Shown here one piece after another: positions 53,522 through 61,977 of a stretch of 64,000 bases of DNA; the stretch's first letter is position 1; each line of letters begins with the position of its first letter. The position numbers and the translations under genes were made by a program. The stretch lies in contig NZ_JAUSLE010000010.1 in NCBI RefSeq assembly GCF_030646845.1, positions 1 to 64,000 of the forward strand, in the 5' to 3' direction. Source of the stretch: Rhodoferax sp. (GTDB lineage Bacteria; Pseudomonadota; Gammaproteobacteria; Burkholderiales; Burkholderiaceae_C). A model generated the notes under the pieces. It was not told the DNA's origin. It made no database searches and saw only the letters and a program-made list of their open reading frames with translations.

Positions 53522-54201
53522 CGCAATCAGTGACAGGAGTGATCTCATCCAATCCGTATGAGTCAACGTTAAGGCAGGGCGCCAACGCGCTGGGTTTGAG
53601 TCTCAACGACCGCCAAATCGCCCAGCTCTTGGGCTACCATGCCCTGATTCAAAAGTGGAACAAGGTCTACAACCTGACGGCGGTACGCGACCCGGCGGAG
53701 ATGTTGACGCATCATTTGCTGGACAGCTTGGCGATTGTTACTCCGCTCATTCGTCAAACGGCTGGTGCGTCCATCAATATGCTTGATGTGGGGGCAGGGG
53801 CCGGCCTGCCCGGCGTGGTGGTGGCGATCTGCTGCCCACAGGTGTCGGTCACCTGTGTCGATGCCGTGGCCAAGAAGATGGCGTTTGTGCAGCAGGTGGC
53901 GACCGAGTTGAAATTGCCGAATCTCAAGGCACTGCATTCCCGCGTCGAGGTATTGACGCAGAAGTTTGATCTGATCACGTCACGGGCCTTTGCGACGCTG
54001 GCGGATTTTGTGACCGGATCGCGGGCGGCGTTGAAGCCTGGTACGGGCGTGTGGCTGGCGATGAAGGGCAGGGATACGTCGGCTGAAGTGGCTGCTTTGC
54101 CGGCTGATGTGACCGTGTTTCACGTGGAACAATTGACGGTTCCAGGCTTGGATGCGGAGCGGCGCATCGTTTGGATGAAGATGGCTATATCTGCCGGATA
54201 A
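53518..54201 (+). CDS. rsmG: 16S rRNA (guanine527-N7)-methyltransferase RsmG (GidB)
   Basis: A 227-aa SAM-dependent methyltransferase modifying the 530 loop of 16S r[48 protein letters not shown] (SAM motif I) and [13 protein letters not shown] are diagnostic. It starts within the mnmG stop (ATGA), the standard gidA-gidB arrangement. Near its end a ParB-type site with one mismatch is embedded in the codons for VFHVEQ. Confidence 0.94.
   Translation: MTQSVTGVISSNPYESTLRQGANALGLSLNDRQIAQLLGYHALIQKWNKVYNLTAVRDPAEMLTHHLLDSLAIVTPLIRQTAGASINMLDVGAGAGLPGVVVAICCPQVSVTCVDAVAKKMAFVQQVATELKLPNLKALHSRVEVLTQKFDLITSRAFATLADFVTGSRAALKPGTGVWLAMKGRDTSAEVAALPADVTVFHVEQLTVPGLDAERRIVWMKMAISAG
54116..54131. other. 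near-perfect parS site 3 (inside rsmG)
   Basis: TGTTTCACGTGGAACA differs from consensus parS at one base and lies 985 bp from site 2, within the rsmG coding sequence and about 0.9 kb before parA. Confidence 0.75.
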
Positions 54202-54291
54202 ATCAGAACCTGGCGCAATAAAGCTACTTTCTGCCTGCCGAATGTCGCGTAAACTCAACCCTTACGATTTACGTGCGGGAGTTACGCAAAA

Positions 54292-54918
54292 ATGTTTGGA
54301 AATGTGTTCGGTATCGCAGATTACAGCGCCTTCATCATCGCCATCATCATTTTTTTGGCCATTCCCGGCCCGGGCAATCTGGCCCTGATCACCTCGACCA
54401 GCAAGGGCGGGATCCTCGGTGGTTTGGCTGCCACACTGGGTGTCATCGCCGGTGACCAGGTGCTGATGTGGCTGGCGGTTGCTGGTGTGGCGGCCTTGCT
54501 CAGCGCCTATCCGACGGCTTTCAATGCGGTGCAGTGGTTGGGCGCGGCCTATCTGGCCTGGCTGGGCTTCAAGCTGCTGACCGTCAAACCCGGTGACAAG
54601 CCGGTGCTCAACATCCAGCCGCGTCACTATTTCAAGCAAGCCATGATGATCACCTTGCTCAACCCCAAGGCGATTGTGTTTTACATGGCTTTCTTCCCGC
54701 TGTTTGTCGATCCGGTCAAGCAACAAGGCTTGCTGACATATGCGGTCATGGCGGCGACGATTGCCGCACTGACCTTTGCCTATGGTCTGACGGCGACCTT
54801 GATTTCACACTTCATGGCCGAGCGCATTCGCGCCAACCCGCGAGCTACCAGCGTGCTGCACAAGTTGGCGGGTATCTTTCTCATCGGCTTTGGCGTTAAA
54901 TTGGCCCTCTCTAAATGA
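54292..54918 (+). CDS. LysE/RhtB-family amino-acid exporter
   Basis: A 208-aa inner-membrane protein with about six hydrophobic helices. FLAIPGPGNLALITSTSKGGILGGLAATLGV near the start and YLAWLGFKLL then MITLLNPKAIVFYMAFFPLFVDP are the LysE/RhtB signatures. It exports amino acids or derivatives. It lies between rsmG and parA, as in many Comamonadaceae; no role in chromosome partition is implied. Confidence 0.9.
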   Translation: MFGNVFGIADYSAFIIAIIIFLAIPGPGNLALITSTSKGGILGGLAATLGVIAGDQVLMWLAVAGVAALLSAYPTAFNAVQWLGAAYLAWLGFKLLTVKPGDKPVLNIQPRHYFKQAMMITLLNPKAIVFYMAFFPLFVDPVKQQGLLTYAVMAATIAALTFAYGLTATLISHFMAERIRANPRATSVLHKLAGIFLIGFGVKLALSK

Positions 54919-54961
54919 ATATAAAACATAAATATACGCACGAAATACAATTTTCCGACGG

Positions 54962-54998
54962 GCCGCCCCTAGGGAAATTAGTCCCCTTGGGGGGCAGC
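54962..54998. repeat. palindromic element upstream of parA
   Basis: GCCGCCCC-TAGGG and CCCCTTGGGGGGCAGC form a long GC-rich inverted repeat around AAATTAGT. It is followed by a GCGAAGCGACAAGCG stretch just before parA. It looks like an extragenic palindrome of the REP type, or a terminator/attenuator between lysE and parA. Only one copy is in the window. Confidence 0.6.
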
Positions 54999-55036
54999 GC
55001 AGTACGCGAAGCGACAAGCGTGGGGGTACATTTCTA

Positions 55037-55822
55037 ATGGCCAAAATCTTCTGTGTCGCCAATCAAAAAGGTGGCGTCGGCAAAACCACCACCACGGTCA
55101 ATCTGGCGGCGGGCTTGGCCAAAATCGGCCAGCGGGTGCTGATGATTGACCTCGACCCGCAGGGCAACGCCACCATGGGTTCGGGTGTCGACAAGCGCCA
55201 GCTGGAGCTGACGATCTATGACGTGCTGCTGGAGAACGCCACGATCACCGAGGCGCGCGTGAAAAGTGACAAGCTCATCACCGCCGGCTGCAGCTACGAC
55301 GTGCTGGGCGCCAACCGCGAACTGGCAGGCGCCGAGGTGGAATTGGTCGATGTTGAGCGCCGCGAACGCCGCATCAAAACGGCCATAGCTGCCGTTGAAA
55401 GCGAGTACGACTTTGTCTTGATCGACTGTCCGCCCAGCCTGTCCATGCTCACCCTCAATGGCCTGTGCTGCGCCAACGGCGTGATTGTGCCCATGCAGTG
55501 CGAGTATTTTGCGCTGGAGGGCCTCACTGATCTGGTCAACACCATCAAGCAGGTCCACGCCAATTTGAATCCGGACTTGCAAATCATCGGCCTGCTGCGC
55601 GTCATGTTCGACCCCCGCATCACCTTGCAGCAACAGGTCAGCGAGCAGCTCAAAAACCATTTTGGCAACAAAGTCTTCAACACCGTCATCCCGCGCAACG
55701 TGCGCCTGGCCGAAGCGCCCAGCTACGGCCTGCCCGGCGTGGTGTTTGACCCGTCCGCGCGCGGCAGCATCGCCTTTGTCGAGTTTGCCAACGAGATGGT
55801 GGAACGCATCAAAACCATGTAA
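55037..55822 (+). CDS. parA: chromosome partitioning ATPase ParA (Soj)
   Basis: A 261-aa Walker-type ATPase. [20 protein letters not shown] is the deviant Walker A motif near the N-terminus; LIDCPPSLSMLTLNGL and MFDPRITLQQQVSEQL follow. It moves ParB-parS complexes and so segregates the origin region. There is no N-terminal HTH, as expected for chromosomal ParA. Together with parB 755 bp downstream and three parS sites upstream it forms a complete partition system. A hydrolase gene is inserted between parA and parB. Confidence 0.95.
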   Translation: MAKIFCVANQKGGVGKTTTTVNLAAGLAKIGQRVLMIDLDPQGNATMGSGVDKRQLELTIYDVLLENATITEARVKSDKLITAGCSYDVLGANRELAGAEVELVDVERRERRIKTAIAAVESEYDFVLIDCPPSLSMLTLNGLCCANGVIVPMQCEYFALEGLTDLVNTIKQVHANLNPDLQIIGLLRVMFDPRITLQQQVSEQLKNHFGNKVFNTVIPRNVRLAEAPSYGLPGVVFDPSARGSIAFVEFANEMVERIKTM

Positions 55823-55870
55823 ACGGGGTGGAAACACGCCAAACCATGAATTTAAGTGCCAAATTGACCT

Positions 55871-55914
55871 CTAGCCGGCGTATTTATTGCCTAAACAGCT
55901 ATTAAATATATAGC
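55871..55914 (+). repeat. 44-bp intergenic repeat, copy 6
   Basis: Sixth copy, starting CTAGCCGGCGTATTTATTGC and ending AGCTATTAAATATATAGC, 36 bp before the hydrolase gene and in its orientation. It separates parA from the hydrolase gene. Confidence 0.8.
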
Positions 55915-55950
55915 AATTTAAATCCATATAGCCTTGACCGTCTCATTGTA

Positions 55951-56511
55951 ATGATGCAAACGCCACTCGTTTTCACCCTCCCAGGCTGGCAAGGCAGCGG
56001 TGCCGCGCATTGGCAAAGCCATTGGGAAGCCGCATTTGGCGACGTTCGCGTAGAGCAGCACGACTGGCAGCAGCCCCTGCGCGGCGACTGGATCACGCGG
56101 CTGGAAGACGCCGTGCAAGAGCACCTGAAACAGCATCCGACGCAGCCCGTCGTGTTCGCTGCGCACAGCCTCGGTTGCCATCTGGTTGCCGCGTGGGCGG
56201 CTTTGTCCCCCAACGTGCAGCACGTCGCTGGTGCACTGCTGGTGGCGCCGCCCGACCCGCTGCAGCCCCATTTTCCGCCGCAGTTGCACAGCTGGAGCAA
56301 ACCGGTGTTGAACAAGTTGCCGTTCAAAACCACGCTGGCCGCCTCCACCAACGACCCTTTTTGCCACTTCCATATCGCCACGGGCTTGGCAGGACATTGG
56401 GGCAGCGAGCTTGTCAGCGTCGGCGAACGCGGTCACATCAACGCCGAATCGGGACTGGGCGACTGGCCCGCGGGGCGAGCCATGCTGATGCAACTGGCTC
56501 AATCGGCCTGA
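55951..56511 (+). CDS. RBBP9/YdeN-type alpha/beta hydrolase
   Basis: A 186-aa small serine hydrolase. FTLPGWQGSGAAHWQSHWE at the start, VVFAAHSLGCHLVAAWA with the nucleophile Ser in the AHSLG elbow, ASTNDPFCHF with the acid residue and ERGHINAESGLGDWP with the catalytic His match the RBBP9/YdeN family. The substrate is unknown. The position between parA and parB is odd for such an enzyme, and repeat copy 6 precedes it. ATGs at 55951 and 55954 are adjacent. Confidence 0.88.
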   Translation: MMQTPLVFTLPGWQGSGAAHWQSHWEAAFGDVRVEQHDWQQPLRGDWITRLEDAVQEHLKQHPTQPVVFAAHSLGCHLVAAWAALSPNVQHVAGALLVAPPDPLQPHFPPQLHSWSKPVLNKLPFKTTLAASTNDPFCHFHIATGLAGHWGSELVSVGERGHINAESGLGDWPAGRAMLMQLAQSA

Positions 56512-56576
56512 ACGCGACCCGTGCTTTATTGCTTATTTATTTATTTATAAAACCTAAAAAATCAACGGAAAACAAC

Positions 56577-57506
56577 ATGGCAACCAAACGACCCAAAGGC
56601 CTAGGACGCGGCCTGGAAGCACTGCTCGGCCCCACATTTGACGAAAATGCCGCCACGAACAGCGGAGTTCTCGCCAACACGGGCACGCCGTCCAGCTTGC
56701 TGTTGACTGATCTGGTCGCCGGCCAGTACCAGCCGCGCACCCGCATGGACGAGGGCGCTTTGTACGAGCTGGCCGAGTCCATCAAGGCGCAGGGCATCAT
56801 GCAGCCGATCCTGGTGCGTCGCCTGACCAGCGGTGCGAATGACGGCAAATACGAGATCATCGCCGGCGAGCGCCGCTTCCGCGCCGCCAAAATCGCCGGA
56901 CTGGACCACGTGCCGGTGCTGGTGCGCGACGTGCCTGACGAGGCCGCCGCCGCCATGTCGCTGATTGAAAACATCCAGCGCGAAGACCTCAACCCACTGG
57001 AAGAAGCCCAGGGTTTACAACGCCTGGTGCGAGAGTTTGCGCTCACTCACGAACAAGCCGCGCAGGCCGTGGGCCGCTCCCGCAGTGCTGCCAGCAACCT
57101 GCTCCGGCTCCTGAATCTGGCCGACCCGGTGCAAACCATGCTGATGGCCGGCGACCTTGACATGGGCCACGCCCGCGCCCTGTTGTCGCTCGACCGCGCC
57201 ACCCAGATCACGGCAGCCAGCCAGATCAGCGCCAGGAAAATGTCGGTCCGCGAGGCCGAGAGCCTGGTCAAAAAGCTCAGCGCCGAGTTCAACCTGGTGG
57301 CCACCAAGCCCAAAAAAGAGAAATCCCGCGACCTCAAACGCGTGGAAGAAGAGCTCTCCGACCTGCTCACCGCGCAGGTCGAGATCCGCGTCAAAAAGCG
57401 CGTGAAACGCCACGGCAAGTTTGAGGAGATGGGCGAGCTGGCGATCCAGTTTGGCTCGATGGAAGAGTTGAACGGGTTGATCGACCGGCTGCGGGGCGAG
57501 GCGTGA
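56577..57506 (+). CDS. parB: chromosome partitioning protein ParB (Spo0J)
   Basis: A 309-aa CTP-dependent DNA clamp that loads at parS. GLGRGLEALLG at the N-terminus interacts with ParA. The ParB/Srx domain has QYQPRTRMDEGALYELAESIKAQGIMQPI, GERRFRAAKIAGL and LIENIQREDLNPLEEA. The HTH with LTHEQAAQAVGRSRSAASNLLRLLNL reads parS, and the C-terminal dimerisation segment ends the protein. The start at 56577 is preferred; the track ORF begins 189 codons upstream in the hydrolase gene. A very AT-rich region (56526-56570) precedes it and may hold its promoter. Confidence 0.95.
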   Translation: MATKRPKGLGRGLEALLGPTFDENAATNSGVLANTGTPSSLLLTDLVAGQYQPRTRMDEGALYELAESIKAQGIMQPILVRRLTSGANDGKYEIIAGERRFRAAKIAGLDHVPVLVRDVPDEAAAAMSLIENIQREDLNPLEEAQGLQRLVREFALTHEQAAQAVGRSRSAASNLLRLLNLADPVQTMLMAGDLDMGHARALLSLDRATQITAASQISARKMSVREAESLVKKLSAEFNLVATKPKKEKSRDLKRVEEELSDLLTAQVEIRVKKRVKRHGKFEEMGELAIQFGSMEELNGLIDRLRGEA

Positions 57507-57507
57507 G

Positions 57508-57537
57508 CCCGAGGCGTTGTCCGCCCTTGGGTTTTTT
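57508..57537 (+). terminator. terminator after parB
   Basis: CCGAGGCG-TTGT-CCGCCCTTGG forms an imperfect stem and is followed by TTTTTT (57532-57537). It lies directly after the parB stop and before the convergent lipase-like gene. Confidence 0.5.
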
Positions 57538-57569
57538 GCTTTGCATGATTTTTGGTGGCCAACTTGAGC

Positions 57570-58844
57570 TTATTTGCCCAACCACGCCACCAATTGCCGC
57601 GTCACCTCCGGGCTGCTGAGCAGCCCCAGATGGTTCATGCGGTAGGCAATCCACTGCGCTGATTTTTTGAAGCCCAGATGGCGCTGCGGGTCGTCATGCT
57701 GCCCGAGCGCGCTGTGCAGGGGCACGAGGCCGTCGCCAACCAGGCGGTCGGCCAGGTGGCTGCGCTTGGCGGCGGTGGTGGCGGCGATGGTGAAGCAGGC
57801 CACGTTGGTGGGCAGGGGTACGACCTGGCGCTTGTCGGGTTGGCGGCGAAAGCGATCGTGGCCCAGCCAGTCCTCATCCAGCACATGGCCAAAGCGCAGG
57901 TCGGTGATACCTGCGCTGCGCAGTTGGGCCAGTTTGGCAAAAGGGGCGGTAAAGGACGTGCTGCCCAGCAGGACGTCAATCCAGTTGCCGGCCCGCTCCA
58001 GGGGTGCACCGTGATGCGGGGTGCCCAGAAACACCATGTTTTTCAGCAGCGCCGGCCAGCGCGGGGCGTCCTGAGCGGCCACCTGCTGGGCAGTGTAAAG
58101 CGCGCTGCGCATGACCAGGCCACCCATGCTGTGCGCCACCACGCTGAGTTCAAGCACGGGCACCGGCCAGTGCGCGACCAATTGCTCCAGCTGGGCGCTG
58201 AGTTCGCGCCCGTTCTCGGAGGTGTGCAGGCCGGTGTTGTAGCGCACGCAGACGGGGGTGTAGCCCAGTTCGGTGGCGAGTGTGCTGCCGTGGTCCACCA
58301 CTTGCCCTTTGTGCTCGGTTCGCCACTGCAAATCGTTCATGCACAGGCCGTGAATCAGCAGCACCAGCTTGCCGGTCAGCTCCGCGGGTGGCGGCAGGGC
58401 GCGCCAGTTCAGTACCTGACCCTGATACCGCAGCGTCATGGGCGTGGCAAAGGGGTTGTGGCTGGCCGCCAGGCGGTCGCCCATCACGCCATTGAGCGCG
58501 GCCAGCACCGCTTCGCGCTGGGGCGACTCAGCCGGCGCGGCTTCGGCCCACTCCAGCAGCGGCTGCAGCCGGGCCAGTACCTTGTCCACACCCGCGCCCA
58601 GCAGTTGCGTGACGCTGCGCAAACTCTTGTAAATCAAGCCTGTAAGGCCCCGAGCCTCTCCCGGCTCCTTGCCACCGGGCACGCCCAGAGCGTTCCAGAC
58701 CGATTGATGCACGCCTTCGGCAATGTGCGTCATGCCTTGCGTGGCTTGGGTGGCGAGCTGGACGACGGCGCGTGCGTCAGAGGCACGCAGGTGTTTGAGT
58801 GCCGGCGTGGTTTTCTTTGGCGGGGCAGACGATGGGGGGGTCAT
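57570..58844 (-). CDS. lipase-like alpha/beta hydrolase
   Basis: A 424-aa protein. An N-terminal helical part of about 150 residues precedes the hydrolase fold, which shows LVLLIHGLCMNDLQW (oxyanion region), ELSVVAHSMGGLVMRSALY (nucleophile Ser) and MVFLGTPHHGAPLERAGNW, a sequence typical of triacylglycerol lipase or GPI-deacylase-like enzymes. The late DRLVGDGLVPLHSALG and MNHLGLL carry plausible acid and His residues. No signal peptide is seen, so it is likely cytoplasmic or membrane-associated. The ATG at 58844 is chosen; a GTG 12 codons earlier is also possible. It is convergent with parB. Confidence 0.85.
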   Translation of the reverse strand: MTPPSSAPPKKTTPALKHLRASDARAVVQLATQATQGMTHIAEGVHQSVWNALGVPGGKEPGEARGLTGLIYKSLRSVTQLLGAGVDKVLARLQPLLEWAEAAPAESPQREAVLAALNGVMGDRLAASHNPFATPMTLRYQGQVLNWRALPPPAELTGKLVLLIHGLCMNDLQWRTEHKGQVVDHGSTLATELGYTPVCVRYNTGLHTSENGRELSAQLEQLVAHWPVPVLELSVVAHSMGGLVMRSALYTAQQVAAQDAPRWPALLKNMVFLGTPHHGAPLERAGNWIDVLLGSTSFTAPFAKLAQLRSAGITDLRFGHVLDEDWLGHDRFRRQPDKRQVVPLPTNVACFTIAATTAAKRSHLADRLVGDGLVPLHSALGQHDDPQRHLGFKKSAQWIAYRMNHLGLLSSPEVTRQLVAWLGK

Positions 58845-58890
58845 GGTGGGCTGGCCGGATGAAAAATCGCGACGAACCACGCATTGTGAT

Positions 58891-58947
58891 TTGACTCACC
58901 AAGAAATGCAGTATAAACTTGGTAAGTAATTAATAACTTACCAAGTT
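58891..58947 (+). promoter_or_regulatory. TetR-gene promoter with a 32-bp palindromic operator
   Basis: TTGACT (58891-58896) and TATAAA (58912-58917) form a sigma-70-type promoter with a short 15-bp spacer. Overlapping its -10 box is a perfect palindrome AACTTGGTAAGT-N8-ACTTACCAAGTT (58916-58947, 12-bp arms). This is the expected position for autorepression by the TetR protein encoded 23 bp downstream. Confidence 0.75.
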
Positions 58948-58970
58948 GACAATCCATTCAGAGACACTTT

Positions 58971-59579
58971 ATGCAACTCACAGCTACCCGTTTACCCACT
59001 GAAGCGCGCCAAGCCGAGATTGTGGCCGCCGCCTTGCGTTTGGCGCAAGACAGCAGTCCTGCAAGCATCACCACCACCGACCTGGCCGGTGCGGTGGGTG
59101 TGAGCCAGGGGGCGTTGTTCAAGCATTTCTCGTCAAAAGAGGCCATCTGGCTGGCCGTCATGGCTTGGGTCACTGAGCACTTGCTGCGCTCGCTCCATGA
59201 AGCGGCAGAGCAGGCTCCTACGCCCACAGAAGCGTTGCGTCGCGTTTTTGATGCGCATGTGCGCTTTGTGGTGGCCCACCCCGGCGTACCGCGCGTGATC
59301 TTTCATGAATTGCAGCAGCCGGAGGATTCGCCGCTTAAACAGCAGGTACGCAGCCTCATGCAGGGCTACCGTCAACTGCTGCTGGGTCTGCTGGGGGCAT
59401 CTGTGCAGCGCGGTGACGCGGCGCTTGATCTGGACGTGTCGGCAGCTGCCACCCTGTTTGTGGGCATCGTACAGGGCCTGGTGATGCAGTCCATGCTGAG
59501 CGGGCAGATGGCCAATATGAGTACGCAAGCCTCAAGCGTTTTCGACCTTTACCTGCGCGGTATCCGCACACCATCATGA
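58971..59579 (+). CDS. TetR-family transcriptional repressor
   Basis: A 202-aa repressor. The N-terminal HTH is ITTTDLAGAVGVSQGALFKHFSSKEAIW (about 32-59); the C-terminal ligand domain shows no recognisable specificity. Its ORF overlaps the membrane-fusion gene by 4 bp (ATGA), so it is the first gene of the efflux operon and very probably controls it through the 32-bp palindrome just upstream. The inducer is likely an exported or toxic compound, not identified. Confidence 0.9.
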   Translation: MQLTATRLPTEARQAEIVAAALRLAQDSSPASITTTDLAGAVGVSQGALFKHFSSKEAIWLAVMAWVTEHLLRSLHEAAEQAPTPTEALRRVFDAHVRFVVAHPGVPRVIFHELQQPEDSPLKQQVRSLMQGYRQLLLGLLGASVQRGDAALDLDVSAAATLFVGIVQGLVMQSMLSGQMANMSTQASSVFDLYLRGIRTPS

Positions 59580-60781
59580 AACTCAAATCGCCTTCCTCCA
59601 AAGTGCTTGTGCTCGGCTTGTTGGCCGTGTTGCTGCTGGTCGCCGTCGTTTTTGTCTTCCGGCGCGCTGGACCGCTGGCGCCCGTGCGCGTGACGGTGGC
59701 GCAAGCCGCCGAGGGTTCACTCACGCCCGCGCTCTACGGCATTGGCACGGTGGAGGCGCGTCGCAGTTACCTCATCGGTCCGACCGTCGCAGGCCGCGTG
59801 CTGCGCGTGCTGGTGGATGCGGGAGATACGGTGAAAGCGGGACAATTGCTGGCTGAAATGGATCCGGTGGATCTGGACAACCGGCTGGTGGCGCTGGACG
59901 CCTCGATGGCACGGGGTGCCAGCGCGATTGCAGCTGCCGACGCGCAGACGGCCGATGCAGCCGCGCGCCGGGAGCTGGCCGCAGTCAACGCGCGCCGCTA
60001 CGTGGAGCTGGGACAGCAAAACTTCATGAGCTCCGGTGCGGTAGAGGCGAAAGTGCAGGAGCAGACCTCAGCCGAGGCCGGGGCGCGTGCGGCGCAGGCC
60101 AATCTGTCAGCGGCGCGGCAGGATCTCGTGCGTCTGAAAGCCGAGCGTGCCGCCTTGGCGCAGCAGCGCCAGAACGTGCGCCTGGTGGCAACGCAGGATG
60201 GTGTGGTGATGTCGCGTGACGCCGAGCCGGGTTCCACCGTGGTGGCAGGGCAGGCCGTGCTCAAACTCATTGAACCCGGCAGCCTGTGGGTGAAGGCGCG
60301 CTTTGACCAGGGCCGCTCGGCTGGTCTGGTGCCTGGCCTGGCCGCAGATATTGTGATGCGCTCCCGTGCCGCCACCGTGCTGCCTGGCAAAGTCGCCCGC
60401 GTGGAACTGCAGGGTGACAACGTGACGGAGGAGCGCGTGGCGCAAATCTCGTTTGACACGCTGCCCGCAGGTGTTTCCATCGGCGAACTGGCCGAGGTCA
60501 CGCTCAGGCTGCCAGCCACGCCGCGCTCCCTGTTGTTGCCCAATGCCGCCATCAAGCGTCAAGGCGGGCAGACCGGTGTCTGGCTGCTGGAAGACGGCAG
60601 CCTGCGGTTCGCGCCGCTGCGCCTGGGTCAGACAGGCCTGGATGGACAGGTGCAGGTGCTGGACGGTTTGAAGGCCGGCAACCAGGTCGTGGTGTACAGC
60701 GAAAAGGACGTCGATGCACACAGCCGCATTCAGGTGGTGCAAAGTCTGACAGGGCAAAAAGAAACACAGGGCACGCCATGA
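59576..60781 (+). CDS. HlyD-type periplasmic adaptor (membrane fusion) protein
   Basis: A 401-aa protein with an N-terminal membrane anchor (VLVLGLLAVLLLVAVVFVF). The barrel-sandwich start is YLIGPTVAGRVLRVLVDAGDTVKAGQLLAEMDP, then an alpha-helical hairpin with long Ala-rich coils (about 100-190), then VRLVATQDGVVMSRDAEPGSTVVAGQ. It links an inner-membrane ABC exporter to an outer-membrane channel, as MacA does. The stop overlaps the next start (ATGA). No outer-membrane factor gene is nearby, so a TolC-type partner would be encoded elsewhere. Confidence 0.9.
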   Translation: MKLKSPSSKVLVLGLLAVLLLVAVVFVFRRAGPLAPVRVTVAQAAEGSLTPALYGIGTVEARRSYLIGPTVAGRVLRVLVDAGDTVKAGQLLAEMDPVDLDNRLVALDASMARGASAIAAADAQTADAAARRELAAVNARRYVELGQQNFMSSGAVEAKVQEQTSAEAGARAAQANLSAARQDLVRLKAERAALAQQRQNVRLVATQDGVVMSRDAEPGSTVVAGQAVLKLIEPGSLWVKARFDQGRSAGLVPGLAADIVMRSRAATVLPGKVARVELQGDNVTEERVAQISFDTLPAGVSIGELAEVTLRLPATPRSLLLPNAAIKRQGGQTGVWLLEDGSLRFAPLRLGQTGLDGQVQVLDGLKAGNQVVVYSEKDVDAHSRIQVVQSLTGQKETQGTP

Positions 60782-61968
60782 TCAGTCTGGCTGGCCGCGA
60801 CATTCTGCATTCGTGGAGCAAGTTCGTCTTCACGGGCATTGGCCTGGGCCTGCTGATTGGTGTCACGCTGACCATGGCCGGCGTGTACAGGGGCATGGTG
60901 GACGATGCGCGGATGCTGTTGACCAACAGCCGGGCCGACCTCTGGGTGGTGCAAAAAGACACACAGGGCCCGTACGCCGAAGCCTCCAGCCTGCGCGATG
61001 ACGCGTATCGATCCCTGTTGGGCATGCCGGGCGTGGCGCGGGCCGCCAATGTGACCTATCTCACCATGCAGGTGCGCCGCGAGAGCACCGATGTGCGGGC
61101 CATGGTCGTGGGGTTCGAGCCTGACCAGCCGGGTGAGCCGGGCTACCTGATTGCGGGCCGCCATATCACACGCAACCACTACGAGGCCGTGGCCGATGTG
61201 AAAACCGGCTTCCAGGTGGGTGATCTCATCAAGATTCGCCGCCACGAGTACAGCGTGGTGGGCCTCACGCAGCGCATGGTGTCGTCTGGCGGCGACCCGA
61301 TGGTCTTTATTCCGCTGGCTGATGCGCAGGAGGCGCAGTTTCTGAAGGACAACGACGCCATCGTCAACGAGCGTGCCCGCACTGCCGCCAACCCCGCGCT
61401 CAATCGCCCTGGCGTGCCGGGTCTGCTGGAGGCCATCCAGGCCTCGCAGAGCAGCAACCACAATGTCAACGCCGTGCTGGTGCAAATCCAGCCCGGGCTG
61501 GATGCCGAGCAGGTGGCCGAACCGATTCGCCGCTGGAAGCACCTGCAGGTGTTCACGCGCGAGCAGATGGAAGACATTCTGGTGGCCAAGTTGATTGCCA
61601 CATCTGCCAAGCAGATCGGCATGTTCCTGGTGATCCTGGCCATCGTGAGCGCGGCCATCGTGGCCTTCATCATCTACACCATGACACTGGGCAAGCTGCG
61701 CGAGATTGCGGTGCTCAAGCTCATCGGTACGCGCGACCGCACGATTGCCAGCATGATCCTGCAGCAAGCCATGGGCCTCGGCGTCATTGGCTTCATTGTT
61801 GGCAAGGTGGCCGCGACCATCTGGGCACCCGTCTTTCCCAAGTACGTGCTGCTGGAAACAGGCGACGCCGTGCAGGGTTTTATCGCGGTGATGATCATCT
61901 GCGCGCTGGCTAGCACGCTCGCCATCCGCGTGGCGCTGCGCGTGGACCCGGCTGCGGCCATAGGATGA
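60778..61968 (+). CDS. FtsX/DevC-type ABC transporter permease
   Basis: A 396-aa inner-membrane protein with the MacB/DevC layout: helix 1 near residues 18-40 (FTGIGLGLLIGVTLTMAGV), a large periplasmic domain of some 240 residues, then three helices, with the FtsX core QIGMFLVILAIVSAAIVAFIIYTMTLGKLREIAVLKLIGT. The ATP-binding subunit is a separate gene 9 bp downstream. Substrate unknown; DevBCA-type systems export glycolipids, others export drugs or peptides. Confidence 0.9.
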   Translation: MISLAGRDILHSWSKFVFTGIGLGLLIGVTLTMAGVYRGMVDDARMLLTNSRADLWVVQKDTQGPYAEASSLRDDAYRSLLGMPGVARAANVTYLTMQVRRESTDVRAMVVGFEPDQPGEPGYLIAGRHITRNHYEAVADVKTGFQVGDLIKIRRHEYSVVGLTQRMVSSGGDPMVFIPLADAQEAQFLKDNDAIVNERARTAANPALNRPGVPGLLEAIQASQSSNHNVNAVLVQIQPGLDAEQVAEPIRRWKHLQVFTREQMEDILVAKLIATSAKQIGMFLVILAIVSAAIVAFIIYTMTLGKLREIAVLKLIGTRDRTIASMILQQAMGLGVIGFIVGKVAATIWAPVFPKYVLLETGDAVQGFIAVMIICALASTLAIRVALRVDPAAAIG

Positions 61969-61977
61969 AAGCGCAAC

